A DNA stretch of 64,000 nucleotides, taken from positions 3,581,488 through 3,645,487 of the forward strand of contig NZ_CP054306.1 of the NCBI RefSeq assembly GCF_018282115.1, written 5' to 3'. The notes beneath the pieces were generated by a model, which was not told the origin of the DNA, did not search any database, and saw nothing but the letters and a program-made list of their open reading frames with translations. This document shows, piece after piece, positions 1-8,599 of the stretch; position 1 is the first letter of the stretch, and each line of letters begins with the position of its first letter. The position numbers and the translations under genes were made by a program. Source of the DNA: Synechocystis sp. PCC 7338 (GTDB lineage Bacteria > Cyanobacteriota > Cyanobacteriia > Cyanobacteriales > Microcystaceae).

Positions 1-570
1 GGCAAAACTACGGCTTGTGATCTTGCTACAACTTTAAAAGCAAAGGGTTTACGTTTTTTAGATGCACCGGTAACAGGGGGCGATATTGGTGCAATAAACG
101 GTACGTTAACCATCATGGTGGGGGGAGAGCTTGCCGATTTTGAAGAAGCTTTGCCTGTGCTCACAGCTATAGGGAAAAAAGTAGTTCATTGTGGTCCTAG
201 TGGCAGTGGTCAAGCGGTTAAGCTCTGTAATCAAATTCTTTGTGGTATCCATGCGATCGCCACTGCTGAGGCCATACAACTTTCCAAGCAATTAGGAATC
301 GAACCAGAGTTAGTGATTGATGTTTGCGGAAGTGGAGCGGCGGGTTCCTGGGCTTTAACCAATTTGGGACCGAAAATGTCAGAAGCTGATTTTGAGCCAG
401 GCTTTATGGTGAAACATCTTCTTAAGGATCTACGCCTTGTCCGAGAAACTGCTGAAAATGGTCAATTACCAGGGGTTAAGTTGGCAGAAAATTTGTTTAA
501 ATCTGTTCAATTGTTGGGAGGAGAAGACCAGGGTTCCCAAGCGATTATTCGGGCCTATGATGAAACCTAG
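1..570 (+). CDS. Beta-hydroxyacid dehydrogenase (3-hydroxyisobutyrate dehydrogenase family), 5'-truncated by window edge
   Basis: The frame is open from base 1, so the start and the N-terminal Rossmann glycine motif lie outside the window. The visible 189 codons contain the family substrate-binding signature DAPVTGGDIGA followed by GTLTIMVGG, and the catalytic-lysine helix GSGQAVKLCNQI. The rest is the helical C-terminal domain. Family members reduce or oxidise small beta-hydroxyacids (3-hydroxyisobutyrate, tartronate semialdehyde, succinic semialdehyde) with NAD(P) in the cytosol. The substrate cannot be chosen from this fragment. Family assignment is firm; the specific name is inference. 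Confidence 0.9.
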   Translation, partial: GKTTACDLATTLKAKGLRFLDAPVTGGDIGAINGTLTIMVGGELADFEEALPVLTAIGKKVVHCGPSGSGQAVKLCNQILCGIHAIATAEAIQLSKQLGIEPELVIDVCGSGAAGSWALTNLGPKMSEADFEPGFMVKHLLKDLRLVRETAENGQLPGVKLAENLFKSVQLLGGEDQGSQAIIRAYDET

Positions 571-718
571 ATTAATTTTGGCAAAGCATAAGATGAGAAA
601 GTCAGACGCTTAATTAAATAATTCAATTTTGAGTTAATCGAAACCATATTTGGCGGAATAATGGCTATTTAAAACTAATTTTTACTACCTCGTCATGTCA
701 AATTAAAAGCGCCGCTCT

Positions 719-1384
719 GTGCAACAACTATTGATGGTAAAAACCCTATACGATCTTGATCTCAATCAAGGAATTGAATATTTACAATCTCAAGATACCA
801 GACTCGGGACATTAATTGCTGGGCTAGAAGTTTGTTCATTGACCCATCATCCACCTCGAACCACATTCTTGGAGGCGATCGCCTGGGGGATTATTGGTCA
901 GCAAATCAATACGAATACAGCTCAAATGTTATTCCAAAAATTTTTAGATTATGCCGAACCTAAGGGATGGACAGCAAAAACCTTAGCCAATGTTGAGCCT
1001 GAATCTTTAAGAGCACTGGGCATCTCTCGCTATAAAGCCCGCTACTTAAAAACCTGGGCGATCGCCTTGCAAAATGATTTTCCCCCTTTATCTGAATTGG
1101 AAACCTGGGATGATCTGAGCATTATTGAACGCTTAACTGCCATTAAAGGAATTGGCCCTTGGACAGCGCAGCTTTTTCTCTTGTTTCGTCTACGTCGCCA
1201 GGATATTTTACCGAGTCAAGATTTGGGAATCCGCATTGCAATTCAAAAATTATATCAATTGCCCGATTGCCCTAGTCCTAAACAAGTGTTTGAATACGGC
1301 AAAAATTGGCAGCCCTATCGCAGTCTGGCTAGTTGGTATTTGTGGCGGAGTTTGTCGGCAACAGTTAGCCAGATCCATTTGTAA
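719..1384 (+). CDS. DNA-3-methyladenine glycosylase II (AlkA-like, HhH-GPD)
   Basis: A 221-residue base-excision repair glycosylase that would remove alkylated purines from DNA. The helix-hairpin-helix is visible near residues 139-148 (IKGIGPWTA), and the catalytic aspartate lies near residue 167 in PSQDLGIR, the usual spacing for the HhH-GPD fold. There is no C-terminal iron-sulfur cysteine cluster, which argues against Nth or MutY. The start is GTG at 719; an in-frame ATG at 734 is an alternative and no strong Shine-Dalgarno decides between them. The gene stands alone between the dehydrogenase and a convergent hypothetical gene. Confidence 0.88.
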   Translation: MQQLLMVKTLYDLDLNQGIEYLQSQDTRLGTLIAGLEVCSLTHHPPRTTFLEAIAWGIIGQQINTNTAQMLFQKFLDYAEPKGWTAKTLANVEPESLRALGISRYKARYLKTWAIALQNDFPPLSELETWDDLSIIERLTAIKGIGPWTAQLFLLFRLRRQDILPSQDLGIRIAIQKLYQLPDCPSPKQVFEYGKNWQPYRSLASWYLWRSLSATVSQIHL

Positions 1385-1587
1385 ATGTTAATGGCACATA
1401 GGTAACTGACTTTTGCTTCAAATCTTGGACGATAACAACTACAGTAGTTCGACGGCAAAACTACCAAATAAAATCCAGTAAAGATTGACGAGAACCACAA
1501 GTTTTTCAAAAATGTTGAGTATCGACATCTTAATATCTATACTGATAGAAAAGTTTTGTTTTCTTTTTAAAAATAAACAGTGGGAAA

Positions 1588-2100
1588 TTAAGGGCAAAGT
1601 TGTCCCGGCTCTGCCCAAAAACGCCCCCGGCAATGGCTTCTTTCCCCTACCCAATCCACCTGCCATCGATCGCCAATGGGGACAAAATCCACCCGGGTTT
1701 GGTGACCACTGACGGAATCATCGCAACTCCCCATTTGAGTGAGCAAAACAGCAACGGATTCTTGGCTAACAGAGGTAATGGTAGCGCTTTTTGATCGAAA
1801 GCAACCAAAATCCCCTTCTTCCAATTGTTGGGGCAACAGGGGCTGACTATAAAATTGTTGAATGAGCTGGTTTGGGCTAGTCAGGGTATTGAGATTCGAC
1901 CACTGCCAAAATGACTGCCGGGACACTTCGGTAAAAGGGACAACGGCAAACACCTGGCGATCGGGCAGACTGATTTGTCCATCCCCTTGATTGCTAGAGT
2001 TTTGGCCAGCTTGGGTAACCATAGGTACAGCCAGGGAAACCATACTGGCCAGGCCAAGGGAAAGCAATGGTTGGAAAAGGGTCAAAAATTTCATATCCAT
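1588..2100 (-). CDS. Hypothetical secreted protein with N-terminal signal peptide
   Basis: A 170-residue protein of unknown function. The N terminus (MDMKFLTLFQPLLSLGL... ending near VTQAGQ) is a typical Sec signal peptide with a likely cleavage after about residue 31, so the mature product is probably periplasmic or extracellular. Two cysteine pairs (GDFGCF/GSCDD and SHCRG/GQLCP) could form disulfides, consistent with export. No catalytic motif was recognised. ATG at 2100 and a second ATG two codons later (2094) are both possible starts. The neighbouring gene upstream on this strand is the AlkA gene in the opposite orientation. Confidence 0.7.
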   Translation of the reverse strand: MDMKFLTLFQPLLSLGLASMVSLAVPMVTQAGQNSSNQGDGQISLPDRQVFAVVPFTEVSRQSFWQWSNLNTLTSPNQLIQQFYSQPLLPQQLEEGDFGCFRSKSATITSVSQESVAVLLTQMGSCDDSVSGHQTRVDFVPIGDRWQVDWVGERSHCRGRFWAEPGQLCP

Positions 2101-2191
2101 GGCAATGATTAGACAATTTCACTGAATTTGCCGGAAAATTCATCAGCAAAGCCAGCAGTGTACCATTAATCTTACCAGAAAAATAGGGTCG

Positions 2192-3997
2192 TTAGCCCCC
2201 CAGCATTTGTAACTGGTACAGACTGGCGTAAAGTCCCTTCAGGGCCAGCAATTGGTCATGGTTGCCAGTTTCGACGATTTCCCCGTGTTTCAGCACAAAA
2301 ATGCGATCCACATTGCGGATAGTGGATAAACGGTGGGCAATGATGATGGAGGTGCGATCCTGGAGCAAATGTAGCAAGGCCTCTTGAATGGCCGCCTCGG
2401 TGCGGACGTCTAAACTGGCGGTGGCTTCGTCCATCACCAGCACGTAGGGCTCCCGGATGGCCACTCGAGCAAAGGCCAGCAATTGTTTTTGACCACCGGA
2501 TAGGTTACTGCCCCTTTCCCGCAGTTGGGTGTGGTAACCCTGGGGCAATTCTTCAATCAGGCGATCGACACTGGTTAACTGGGCCGCCCGTTGCACTTCC
2601 GCCAAACTGTATTCTTCTCCCAGGGTGATATTGCGTTTCACGTCCCCGGCAAACAGGAAACTGTCTTGGAGAATGACGCCAATGAAACGGCGTAGTTGTT
2701 GTTGGGACAGTTCGCGAATGTCAATGCCATCCACCAAAATTCGACCCTGGGAAGGATCATGGAGGCGACAAAGGAGGCGAATAATAGAACTCTTGCCTGC
2801 CCCCGTGGGCCCCACTAGGGCGACTTTTTCCCCGGGTTTGATGATGAAATTCAAATTTTTGAGCACATATTCGTCCGGTTTATAGCCAAACCACACATTT
2901 TCAAAGCAAATTTCCCCGTGGCTGCCCCGCAGAGCGCTGTTAATTTCAATCGGGGTAATTACCGCCTGGTCTTTGATTTCCACCGGTTCTTCCATTAATT
3001 CCCCAATGCGCTCGATCGCCGTAAAGCCGGATTGGAACATGGTGAATTTATCCGCAAACTGCCGCAGGGGATTGAATAGCCGTTGTCCGTAGAGAATAAA
3101 CGCCGCCAGCACTCCAAATTCCATGTTATTGCGTAAAATCAGCCAGCCCCCCAGACCCAGCACCCCGGCGATCGCCACCAAACTGATCCATTCCAACGTA
3201 GCCGAAACAGCGGAATCGTGAAAGATGGTCTTATCCACTGCCCGACGATATTTTTCATTCACCCGACGAAAAGATCGACTGTTCAACTCCTCCCGACGGA
3301 ATAATTGCACCACATTAATACCAGCTACATTTTCTTGTAACTGGGAATTAAGGCGAGACAATTCCTCCCTAGCTTGGTAGTTAGCTTTGCGATATTGTTG
3401 CTGGAAATAAATAATTAATACGGTCACTGGCACCAACATTCCCACCAATAGCAGGGCCAACTGCCATTGCACCAAAAAAATAGTCACGATAATGGCCAGA
3501 ATGGAAACGATGTCACTAACCACACCGATCGCCCCGCTGGCAAACACTTCGCCCAGCGCCTCCACGTCACTGGTGATGCGGGTAACTAAACGACCGACAG
3601 GAGTACGATGGAAAAAATTTACCGATAAAGACGTAACATGCTCAAACAAATCCTGGCGTACATCGGCGGTGATCTCCTGCCCCATTTTTTGCACAATGAA
3701 GCCCTGTAGCCCCAAAAAAAGCAATCTAATGACAATGGTGACTGCCAGGATAATCACTAGGGTGTGCAAAGCCCGATCTAACGGCATAGCATCCAAAAAG
3801 CCCCAGGCCCGCTCCTCCCGCAACAGGGAAACTGCTTGCCCAATAATGAGGGGTTGCACCGCCCCAGAAAAAGCCACGGGGATAAGCAAAATCAATGCCG
3901 CCGCCAGTTCCCGGGGATACCGTTTGACATAGGGCAGCAGACGCAATAACAAGCGCCAATCATTATCAGACGGGGGAGCAGCAGGGGAAGGGATCAT
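2192..3997 (-). CDS. ABC-type exporter, fused membrane and ATPase domains (MsbA/multidrug family)
   Basis: A 601-residue half-transporter that would work as a homodimer in the plasma membrane and export a lipid or hydrophobic compound. Residues about 20-330 hold six hydrophobic segments (ABC transmembrane type 1 domain). The ATPase domain follows, with Walker A GPTGAGKSS near residue 395, signature LSGGQKQ near 500, Walker B VLVMDEAT near 517 and the switch histidine in IIAHRLST. Length is normal for the family. The substrate is not evident. The start ATG at 3997 is followed by a soluble N-terminal stretch typical of these proteins. Confidence 0.93.
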   Translation of the reverse strand: MIPSPAAPPSDNDWRLLLRLLPYVKRYPRELAAALILLIPVAFSGAVQPLIIGQAVSLLREERAWGFLDAMPLDRALHTLVIILAVTIVIRLLFLGLQGFIVQKMGQEITADVRQDLFEHVTSLSVNFFHRTPVGRLVTRITSDVEALGEVFASGAIGVVSDIVSILAIIVTIFLVQWQLALLLVGMLVPVTVLIIYFQQQYRKANYQAREELSRLNSQLQENVAGINVVQLFRREELNSRSFRRVNEKYRRAVDKTIFHDSAVSATLEWISLVAIAGVLGLGGWLILRNNMEFGVLAAFILYGQRLFNPLRQFADKFTMFQSGFTAIERIGELMEEPVEIKDQAVITPIEINSALRGSHGEICFENVWFGYKPDEYVLKNLNFIIKPGEKVALVGPTGAGKSSIIRLLCRLHDPSQGRILVDGIDIRELSQQQLRRFIGVILQDSFLFAGDVKRNITLGEEYSLAEVQRAAQLTSVDRLIEELPQGYHTQLRERGSNLSGGQKQLLAFARVAIREPYVLVMDEATASLDVRTEAAIQEALLHLLQDRTSIIIAHRLSTIRNVDRIFVLKHGEIVETGNHDQLLALKGLYASLYQLQMLGG

Positions 3998-4132
3998 GGA
4001 AGAATAAATAATCGACAGGAAAACTGACTGACGCGTCCAAGTGGAGAGATTTCGTTGCGAGAAACCTCGATTTACCCTTGGTCAAAAAAGTTACACAGGC
4101 CCTAAAAACAAGCGACTATGGCTTAAGTATCC

Positions 4133-4226
4133 ATGACTCAGGCAATGGTTGAGCAAGGCAAAAGGCCATTGTACCTTCACAAATCTAACCCATCTTTCCC
4201 CCTAGGGTTGGAGGCGATCGCCCAAC
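4133..4226 (+). pseudogene. Possible 5' remnant of a gene cut by cassette insertion
   Basis: From ATG 4133 an open frame reads MTQAMVEQGKRPLYLHKSNP and on through LGLEAIAQRW, then enters the attC-like site at 4220 where it loses any protein-like character, ending at 4390 inside the antisense of the DUF4269 gene. The first 31 codons look like an ordinary cyanobacterial N terminus with a HIP1 site in frame. No continuation was found on the other side of the cassettes. This is inference; the stretch may simply be non-coding. Confidence 0.3.
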
Positions 4227-4314
4227 GTTGGCGATGTGCGGGCAGCGGCGAGAGGCTTGCAAGTAGTGGAAAAAACGTGACTCCGACGCTCCGTCACCAT
4301 CGCATTGTTATCCC
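4220..4314 (-). repeat. Integron attC-like recombination site downstream of DUF4269 gene
   Basis: Read on the minus strand from 4314 to 4220, this 95-bp element starts with an R''-like box ending ATAAC, then AAT, then the L''-like box GCGATGGTG. It ends with the L'-like box CACATCGC, a short spacer and the R' box GTTGGGC, which fits the GTTRRRY consensus. GCGATG pairs with CATCGC and TG with CA, leaving one bulged G in the left arm, which is the extrahelical base typical of attC. The inner part contains a GTGAC/GTCAC hairpin. It begins 6 bp after the DUF4269 stop codon. Confidence 0.6.
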
Positions 4315-4320
4315 TCGATT

Positions 4321-4836
4321 TCATTGTGTCGCAGTTAATGCCAACAATTCACGGTCGTCGGTTTGTTCAAGCCCAAGGATTGCCCCGTAAGGCTCACCGG
4401 ATAATCCAAGAGCTTTGGCGAACGCAAGTTCAGTTTTCAAGCCAGAACGTTTCAATTCCGTCACGGTTGATTTTAGGTTAGGAGACAAAGCGAGCAACCG
4501 CTGTTCAATCCGAAAATGCCGTACGCCCCACTGTTTGTTTGTCGGAATTGGTTGGCAGAAAATCTCAACGTCCCATTCAAACGCATTGAACTGAACAATG
4601 ATGGATTCATGGTTTTGAAAAATTCCGTGTCGAATTTGAAAACCATCTTGAGATTCAAACTGGCGCGTTGTGAATCCTACGAATTGGTCAAGATCGTCAC
4701 AATAACAAGCAATGTCGATATCGCTGTTGGACACATCAATTCCAAGCGGCGGCGTTCCGATCACGATTGGTTCGAATGAAGACAGGTTGGCCAGCAGGTC
4801 GAGATTCTCAATTGTTTTTTCGTAAGGGATTCGCAT
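4321..4836 (-). CDS. DUF4269-like nucleotidyltransferase-fold protein (probable integron cassette gene)
   Basis: A 171-residue protein resembling the DUF4269 group of the nucleotidyltransferase superfamily. IVIGTPPLGIDVSNSDIDIACY near residues 25-46 corresponds to the substrate-side strand with an SDIDIAC Asp-x-Asp pair, and a third acidic strand follows at WDVEIFCQ. The biological substrate is unknown. The gene is preceded by one attC-like site and followed by another, with very short flanks, as in an integron cassette. The ATG at 4836 gives the only sensible N terminus (MRIPYEKTIENLDLL). Confidence 0.72.
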   Translation of the reverse strand: MRIPYEKTIENLDLLANLSSFEPIVIGTPPLGIDVSNSDIDIACYCDDLDQFVGFTTRQFESQDGFQIRHGIFQNHESIIVQFNAFEWDVEIFCQPIPTNKQWGVRHFRIEQRLLALSPNLKSTVTELKRSGLKTELAFAKALGLSGEPYGAILGLEQTDDRELLALTATQ

Positions 4837-4854
4837 TGGGAATCAAAGCCAAGT

Positions 4855-4930
4855 GGAATAAGAGTGCGACGCAAAGACTTGAACGGTAGACGAAGTTTGA
4901 TCGTCCGCTCCAAGCGCATTGTTAGCTGGC
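4855..4930 (-). repeat. Degenerate attC-like site between CPBP and DUF4269 genes
   Basis: On the minus strand the element starts AGCTAACAATGCGCTTGG, sharing the ten bases TAACAATGCG with the other attC-like site. An internal hairpin (CGGACGA against TCGTC...CCG) and CTTGGA pairing with TTCAAG give an imperfect cruciform. No clean GTTRRRY box closes the right side; CTTATTC is the nearest. It starts 12 bp after the CPBP stop and ends shortly before the DUF4269 start. The position and shared left box make attC the best explanation, but the right half is weak. Confidence 0.45.
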
Positions 4931-4941
4931 TGCCCCATACG

Positions 4942-5709
4942 CTACCTGAAACTCTTCAAATGATCAATCGCCGCCACCACTAGATGGACAGTAACATGAG
5001 CAATGATCGCGGCCTCAAGTCCCTTCTGCCAGTATAGATAACCCGCAATCAAACCAAAAAACGCATTCCCCACAATGATATACGTAACCAACGAAGTTGT
5101 TGCTTGAGAACTGAGTGTGAATGCTAACGGTAAATGCCCTAATCCAAATGCGATCGCTGAAACACCAATGGCAAGAACAACATAGACAGTATGAGGATTT
5201 CCTTGCCCTTTTTGCAACACCCGCCATGCTGCCCATACAAGCAGCGACATCAATCCCCACCGCATTAAGATTTCCTCGGTAATTCCTCCGTAGAGAATAC
5301 GAGTGAGTAAAGGTGTGTTATTAGATAGTGCTTTTGCTTGGGCAACAAAATCATTGGGGAGTGAGGAGCGCCAAAGGAAAGATAACGTTGAAATCGCGAC
5401 ACCGCCGAATACTCCGCCCACCAAACCAGGAACCACCTGAGGCTGAATCGCTAAAATTGGCTGCTGAGCGCTACTTGCGAGTGCTTCAAAAAAAGGTGCT
5501 GATAATCCAACTTTATATGCCAAATTGACTCCTATTAAGACTGCGATCAATAATAGGAAAGTGGGCAAAATTAGGTTAATAAGCTTGACGACGATGATAG
5601 GTAGAGGAAGTTCTTCGGCAGGGATTGGCAGTGCAATCCAGATGGTAGAAATCACTCCTATCATGCCAATTAACCACAAAATAATGAATAGAATTGTCTT
5701 GGAAATCAT
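4942..5709 (-). CDS. CPBP family intramembrane metalloprotease (probable integron cassette gene)
   Basis: A 255-residue membrane protein with about seven hydrophobic segments. The CPBP (Abi/CAAX-protease-like) motifs are present in order: TEEILMRW (EExxxR) near residue 141, FGLGHLP near residue 190, and AHVTVHL in the last membrane segment. Such proteins cleave substrates within the membrane, and some confer bacteriocin self-immunity or affect phage growth. ATG 5709 is preferred over an in-frame TTG at 5718. The gene is followed by a degenerate attC-like site and reads in the same direction as the DUF4269 gene, suggesting cassette transport. Confidence 0.85.
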   Translation of the reverse strand: MISKTILFIILWLIGMIGVISTIWIALPIPAEELPLPIIVVKLINLILPTFLLLIAVLIGVNLAYKVGLSAPFFEALASSAQQPILAIQPQVVPGLVGGVFGGVAISTLSFLWRSSLPNDFVAQAKALSNNTPLLTRILYGGITEEILMRWGLMSLLVWAAWRVLQKGQGNPHTVYVVLAIGVSAIAFGLGHLPLAFTLSSQATTSLVTYIIVGNAFFGLIAGYLYWQKGLEAAIIAHVTVHLVVAAIDHLKSFR

Positions 5710-5824
5710 GCTTGGCAAAACTTACGAAATAGACAGCAATGATCTTCTCACAGATAACCTTAAAATTATTGTCGTTATCTATCAAACTAAGGAGAGTGAT
5801 CTAAATTTTGTGTAAAGAGGAAAA

Positions 5825-6595
5825 TTAAAGAGAAAAGGGTTCAGGAAAAAGAATAGCAAAATAGAAAGCAGCAGCTCGCCAATCTCGGATAGGGCGTTGC
5901 CATTTTTTAGTGAAGTTCCTCATGGCTAAATATAATAGCGTAAAGACAGAATCTTCGTCGGGAAAAACGGCTTTGGTTTTAATTACTTGACGTAAAGAAC
6001 GGTTCATGGACTCAATAGCATTGGTGGTATAGATTACCCGTCGAATTTCCATGGAATAGTCAAAAATGGGAATGACATGCTCCCAATGACGTAGCCAGAT
6101 TTGAGCGATAGCGGGGTAAAGGTTATCCCATTTCTGGGAAAAAGCATCCAGAGCCGCTTCTGCCTCTTCCAAGGTTAGGGACTGGTAAATAAGTTTCAAA
6201 TCTGTCGCCACTGCCTTGTGGTCTTTCCAGGGGACAGAGTTAAGGCAATTACGTATCAAATGGACAATACATAGTTGGACTTGGGTTTGGGGATAAACTG
6301 CCTCAATCGCTTCAGGGAAGCCCCTTAAGCCATCGCAACAGGCAATTAGAATATCCTTTAGCCCCCTATTCTTGAGCTCTGTCAGGATTCGTAACCAAAA
6401 TTTGACTCCCTCGGCCTCCACTTCCCCAATACATAGTCCTAGTAGCTGCTTGTCTCCCTCCCGGTCAATACCCAACGCTGCATACACTGCCCGTTTGCTC
6501 ACTCGACCTGAGACTTTAATGTTTACATACAATGCATCTAGGTAAACAATGGCATACAACTCCTCTACGGCGGATTCCATGACGAAGTGGCACAA
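5825..6595 (-). pseudogene. IS256-family (mutator-type) transposase, N-terminally truncated
   Basis: The 256 residues match the C-terminal two thirds of IS256-type transposases: VYLDALYVNIK with the first catalytic Asp, ACCDGLRGFPEAI with the second, VQLCIVHLIRN, and the distal TTNAIESMNRSLRQ containing the catalytic Glu. Full proteins are about 400 residues, so the N-terminal DNA-binding part is missing. The sequence before residue 8 (upstream of about 6575) no longer looks like the family and abuts an IS630 remnant. The copy is presumably inactive. It lies immediately upstream of the CPBP cassette. Confidence 0.82.
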
Positions 6596-6634
6596 TGGGT
6601 GACAAACATAAGTAAAAATTCACCGAAAAGTAAA

Positions 6635-7188
6635 ATGCCTGCTCTATCAGTGGACATCAGAGAGAATAGTCAAGACCTATGAAGGCGATCAAACCTCGAT
6701 TAGAAAAGTAGCAAAGCAGTTTCAAGTGAGCAAAACAACGGTACAGGATTTGCTTAAACTAAAACGAGAAATGGGACAAGTTTGCCCAAAAGCTCCAAGT
6801 GAAGGGAAACCTAGTCAGCTGATGGGGAAAGAAGAGCAGGCTATAGCAATGGTGGCAGAATATCCCGATTATACTCTTTCAGAATACTGTGAGCTATGGC
6901 TAGAAAAAACTGGTATTAAAATCAGCGAACCTACCATGTGTCGCTTCTTACAAACCCTGAGATTAACACGAAAAAAAAACAAAAAGGAATCGCAAAGCTA
7001 GCCCAGAAGAAGTTCAACAAGAAAGAAAGGAATATTGGCATTTAATTGTGAAAGAGAAACCTGAAAATTTAGTATTTCTTGACTAAATGGGCATCTTACT
7101 GGGAATTATGCGAGATATGCCGAGAAGTCTTATGGGAACTAGAGCCTATGACTTTGATTCTGTCTACAGGGGCGCCCGCCTCAACTAT
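6635..7188 (+). pseudogene. Degraded IS630-family transposase
   Basis: Starting at ATG 6635 (MPALSVDIRE), the frame must shift near 6663 to continue as a helix-turn-helix (SIRKVAKQFQVSKTTVQDLL). It stays open to a TAG at 6999-7001, where a second shift is needed to enter RKASPEEVQQERKEYWH. Then LVFLD is followed by TAA where the family has Glu (FLDE), and the protein runs on as MGILLGIMRDMPRSLMGT to about 7188. There it is cut by the terminal repeat of the IS701-type element. At least three lesions make it inactive. Confidence 0.75.
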
Positions 7189-8579
7189 CCCTCTTTCATC
7201 AATCTAGGCAGAAGAAGAATAGAATGTATTCCATGAATTTAGCAAATACTTTAATCGATCTAGCTTATCAACCTTGTTGTAAAGTTTAGTTAACTCATCC
7301 AAAACATGGGCAAATGGAAATACTTTTAACCACTTTTTGATAAGATTTATTGCATTAAATACAGAGATCACTAATCGTAGGTTGTTTAGCCATTTTTTCC
7401 ACCCTTCTTCTTTATCCCATTTTTCATGCTTTTGATGATACTTTGACGTTGAATTTAGAGTCGGATTAAAATTCTCATCATAAAAACAAATCATACAATA
7501 TGCACACATCACTAATTCCCACCATTTTTGAATTTGCTCATAATGAGTTACCCTAAAATCTGCCCATCCTAATTCACTTTTGCATTGCTTAAATCCATAT
7601 TCTATCCATGACCTTACCCCATATATTCTGACAACTTCTTTATATTTAATATCTGGTATTCGAGTCATTACAAACCATCCTGCTTTTTCCTCCTCTTTTT
7701 CTGTTTCTGTTTTAATTTCCCAATATCTTATTGCGTTTTTTTTGCCATAAACTATTTCTCTGATATACCTATCTTCCTGTTTTCCATCCCATCTTATATG
7801 TTCAAACCTCCTCCACTTATTTGCCCTTACTTTAGCTTCCTTTGGAAGCCAGACCCCATGATTGCTCCGGATTCCCACTGCATATTCTATTTTTAATTCC
7901 TCTACGGCACTGATAAAATTGCTATGGCTTTCTCCATATAAGCTATCTGACACTACTCTTTTTATTTTAAAACCACTTTCTTCTAGTTCTTTTATTATCT
8001 CTACTGCTAATTCCGGCTTTGTTTTATACTTATCTCCCTCTTTTAATCTTTCTTTTGGTTTAAATACTTTTGATTCTAGAGGAAACGTTACTCCATTGCA
8101 GTAACCATAGGCATTTACTGACACTATACCGCTTTCTATTTTTCCTAAATTTCCAATATATTGTCTTTTTACATAATCTGTTGTTTTCCCTTTTTTGGGG
8201 TCTCCTGTTTCATCTATTATTACTATTATTTCTCTTCCTTCTAAAACTTCTAAGATAATATTTAATCTTCTTTTTTCTAATTCTTTTAATTCCCAAGGAG
8301 AATCTGTCATGAAATGCAGTAATCCCTGTTCATTTTTCAATCCTAGTGATGATGCTATTGCAGGTAAACTCTTTCTTTTTATATCACTTAATATTCCCAC
8401 AATGATATATTTAAATGACTCATAAGACCTCACTTCTGGAAATATATCTTTATACAGTTCACTATATGTGTCTACACACTGTACTGTCTTTTTCGCCTCT
8501 CTTGTCTTTGTCATTCTCCCTCCGCGCTTTTCAGCCTTTTATCTCCATTTTAATTCCCTCAGTCTGACGGAAGAGGGAT
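7187..8579 (-). mobile_element. IS701-family insertion sequence, apparently complete
   Basis: The element is bounded by imperfect inverted repeats. The left end (from about 7187) reads ATCCCTCTTTCATCAATCT and the right end, read inward from about 8579, reads ATCCCTCTTCCGTCAGACT. It contains one intact transposase gene. The left end interrupts the IS630 remnant exactly where its reading frame stops matching. TAT lies beside both ends, which may be part of a TA-centred target duplication as known for IS701 elements. Boundaries may be off by a few bases. Confidence 0.7.
7204..8514 (-). CDS. IS701-family DDE transposase
   Basis: A 436-residue transposase, full length for the family. It shows the IS701 signature IIDETGDPKKGKTTDYVKRQY with the first catalytic Asp near residue 100, followed by GIVSVNAYGY. 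The second Asp is in RVVSDSLYGES near residue 190, and the distal helix IYGVRSWIEYGFKQCKSELGWADF carries the catalytic Glu. The protein is rich in Lys, Glu and Ile and its codons are AT-rich compared with neighbours, fitting recent arrival. The frame is intact, so this copy may be active. Confidence 0.88.
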   Translation of the reverse strand: MTKTREAKKTVQCVDTYSELYKDIFPEVRSYESFKYIIVGILSDIKRKSLPAIASSLGLKNEQGLLHFMTDSPWELKELEKRRLNIILEVLEGREIIVIIDETGDPKKGKTTDYVKRQYIGNLGKIESGIVSVNAYGYCNGVTFPLESKVFKPKERLKEGDKYKTKPELAVEIIKELEESGFKIKRVVSDSLYGESHSNFISAVEELKIEYAVGIRSNHGVWLPKEAKVRANKWRRFEHIRWDGKQEDRYIREIVYGKKNAIRYWEIKTETEKEEEKAGWFVMTRIPDIKYKEVVRIYGVRSWIEYGFKQCKSELGWADFRVTHYEQIQKWWELVMCAYCMICFYDENFNPTLNSTSKYHQKHEKWDKEEGWKKWLNNLRLVISVFNAINLIKKWLKVFPFAHVLDELTKLYNKVDKLDRLKYLLNSWNTFYSSSA

Positions 8580-8599
8580 ATCCCTCTTCCGTCAGACTG
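8560..8599. repeat. 40-bp perfect palindrome at IS701 right end
   Basis: Two 20-bp arms, CAGTCTGACGGAAGAGGGAT and its exact reverse complement, meet at 8579/8580. The left arm is the right terminal repeat of the IS701-type element. The right arm is a second, inverted copy of the same terminus, and beyond it the sequence no longer matches the IS interior. It is best explained as two IS ends joined head to head. Confidence 0.9.
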
